Assembly (NCBI GenBank): GCA_900321775.1
Contig: ONXE01000135.1
Span: forward strand, 1-6,676
From: an uncultured Bacteroidales bacterium
Lineage (GTDB): Bacteria; Bacteroidota; Bacteroidia; Bacteroidales; Paludibacteraceae
Reading direction: 5' to 3'
Length of the DNA stretch: 6,676 bases
Under the pieces are notes generated by a model. The model had not been told where the DNA came from. It saw nothing but the letters and a program-made list of their open reading frames with translations, and made no database searches. Positions 6,280 through 6,676 of this stretch are shown piece after piece. The position numbers and the translations under genes were made by a program. Each line of letters starts with the position of its first letter. Position 1 is the stretch's first letter.

Positions 6280-6343
6280 TGTATCACAGGGACAGGACAA
6301 ATGATACACTGAATCAAACCAAATATCCCCGTCCCTGACATAC
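6280..6343. repeat. REP-like imperfect palindrome after the nuclease gene
   Basis: The left arm GTATCACAGGGACAGG (6281-6296) pairs with the right arm CCCCGTCCCTGACATAC (6327-6343) through GTAT and CAGGGAC/GTCCCTG. Nested inside is a second pair, TGTATCA (6280-6286) with TGATACA (6302-6308). The GGGACAGG plus TGTATCA/TGATACA layout resembles repeats that occur near REP-associated Y1 transposases in many bacteria; no such transposase is in the window. Assignment rests on resemblance only. Confidence 0.5.
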
Positions 6344-6344
6344 C

Positions 6345-6380
6345 AAGCGGCGAAGCCACACAGCTCCGCCGCTTTTCTTT
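6345..6380 (+). terminator. Intrinsic terminator of the nuclease gene
   Basis: AAGCGGCG (6345-6352) pairs with CGCCGCTT (6367-6374). The stem can continue past one mismatch with AGC (6354-6356) to GCT (6363-6365), closing a CACACA loop. TTTTCTTT follows (6373-6380). It lies about 90 bp after the nuclease stop, on the same strand. Confidence 0.75.
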
Positions 6381-6446
6381 CGCCCTTCCTTCCCTCCGGC
6401 TACTATCCGACTCCTTCTTGGTGGTTGCGCCGGATGCCATCCGACC

Positions 6447-6488
6447 TCTTACCTCTTACTTCTTCCCTCATCCCTCTTCCTTCTTCCT
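6447..6488. repeat. Six-unit heptamer tandem tract in a pyrimidine-rich stretch
   Basis: Six consecutive 7-bp units fit the consensus TCTTNCY (for example TCTTACC at 6447 and TCTTCCT at 6475 and 6482); TCCGACC at 6440 may be a degenerate seventh. It lies in a strongly pyrimidine-rich stretch from about 6373 to 6530. Just before it, CGGATGCCATCCG (6430-6442) is a perfect 6-bp inverted repeat around one base. Confidence 0.75.
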
Positions 6489-6676
6489 TACTTATCTCCT
6501 CTCTTTCGCTTCTTCATTTCCGCAAAAGTCTGTACTACTTTATGAGACTCCCTTGGGACTCTCTTGCTTATTTCTTGCCACGCCTCGCTCTGCTCACGGA
6601 GAAGCGAAACAACCAATCCAAATCCGGCTTTCGGCCTTCGGCCTTTATAGTAAATCTTGTTGATTACCAGCAATCT
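6488..6676 (-). CDS. Possible C-terminal part of an unknown gene entering from the right
   Basis: On the reverse strand a frame is open from the window edge to a TAA at 6488-6490, giving 63 codons. The end reads VVSLLREQSEAWQEISKRVP and then a basic tail FAEMKKRKRGDK, which looks like charged amphipathic helices. I do not recognise the family. Against it: the tract is purine-rich on this strand, which creates long stop-free frames by chance, and its start contains a GCCGAAR heptamer repeat. If real, it converges on the nuclease gene. Confidence 0.3.
   Translation of the reverse strand, partial: RLLVINKIYYKGRRPKAGFGLVVSLLREQSEAWQEISKRVPRESHKVVQTFAEMKKRKRGDK
6626..6646. repeat. GGCYTTY heptamer tandem repeat near the right edge
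   Basis: Three consecutive heptamers (GGCTTTC at 6626, GGCCTTC at 6633, GGCCTTT at 6640). GGCC-TTC-GGCC can also fold as a small hairpin. It is about 140 bp from the TCTTNCY tract and has the same 7-bp period. Confidence 0.65.

Noticed and set aside
6246..6440. Reverse open frame over the REP-like palindrome and terminator
   Set aside because: It spans non-coding palindromes and the end of the nuclease gene; Arg/Lys/Ser-rich, no family resemblance.
6373..6530. CRISPR-like array in the pyrimidine tract
   Set aside because: Units are 7 bp with no spacers; it is a short tandem repeat, not a CRISPR.
6544..6563. Hairpin GAGACTCCC-TT-GGGACTCTC
   Set aside because: It has a central mismatch and a 2-nt loop, no T-run on either side, and lies within the possible reverse gene, so no role can be claimed.
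6418..6663. Forward open frame in the pyrimidine-rich stretch
   Set aside because: Ser/Pro/Leu/Phe-rich translation is what a pyrimidine tract with heptamer repeats gives by composition; it also overlaps the possible reverse gene.

Overview
This window looks like chromosomal DNA from a member of the Bacteroidales (Prevotella/Bacteroides type). Three things point there. The Mrp protein has the Bacteroidetes-style tail in which PAEL replaces the usual CxxC. The genes lack clear Shine-Dalgarno sequences. The one recognisable promoter has the Bacteroidetes -33/-7 architecture (TTGG, 19 nt, TAACTTTG). No database search was possible; all family assignments come from reading the translated proteins.

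Left part (1-3660, GC-rich, housekeeping): the 3' two-thirds of an Mrp/ApbC Fe-S carrier ATPase, a 91-bp spacer carrying a heptamer tandem repeat, a MATE-family multidrug transporter, and a complete L-aspartate oxidase (nadB). The MATE stop and nadB start overlap as ATGA. The MATE protein appears to lack about 8 residues in helix 4 and about 4 residues at the start of helix 7 compared with the family as I know it, both in frame.

Middle part (3663-5138, a composition break and gene decay): a TPR-type lipoprotein starts 2 nt after nadB. Its first ~140 codons are GC-rich (about 62% in the last 180 bp before position 4080). Its remainder is AT-rich (about 35% in the next 180 bp) and seems frameshifted and truncated. 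It overlaps (ATGA) a small two-helix membrane protein with a possible PH-like tail. Next comes a startless open frame that looks like the 3' stump of a lost gene, an AT-rich inverted repeat, and a good Bacteroidetes promoter.

Right part (5139-6676, accessory): the promoter drives a full-length YhcG/DUF1016 PD-(D/E)XK nuclease with its active-site residues intact. A REP-like palindrome and an intrinsic terminator follow. After them lies a long pyrimidine-rich tract with a clear 7-bp period, then a possible reverse-strand gene running off the right edge.

MATE, nadB, the lipoprotein and the membrane protein could be one transcript because each junction is an overlap or a 2-nt gap. The nuclease is a separate unit with its own promoter and terminator. 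The observation I find least ordinary is that 7-bp-periodic tandem tracts with different sequences occur at four places in 6.7 kb, one of them inside a reading frame. I see no CRISPR array, tRNA, rRNA or complete insertion sequence. I do not see convincing evidence of a wholly new multi-gene system.
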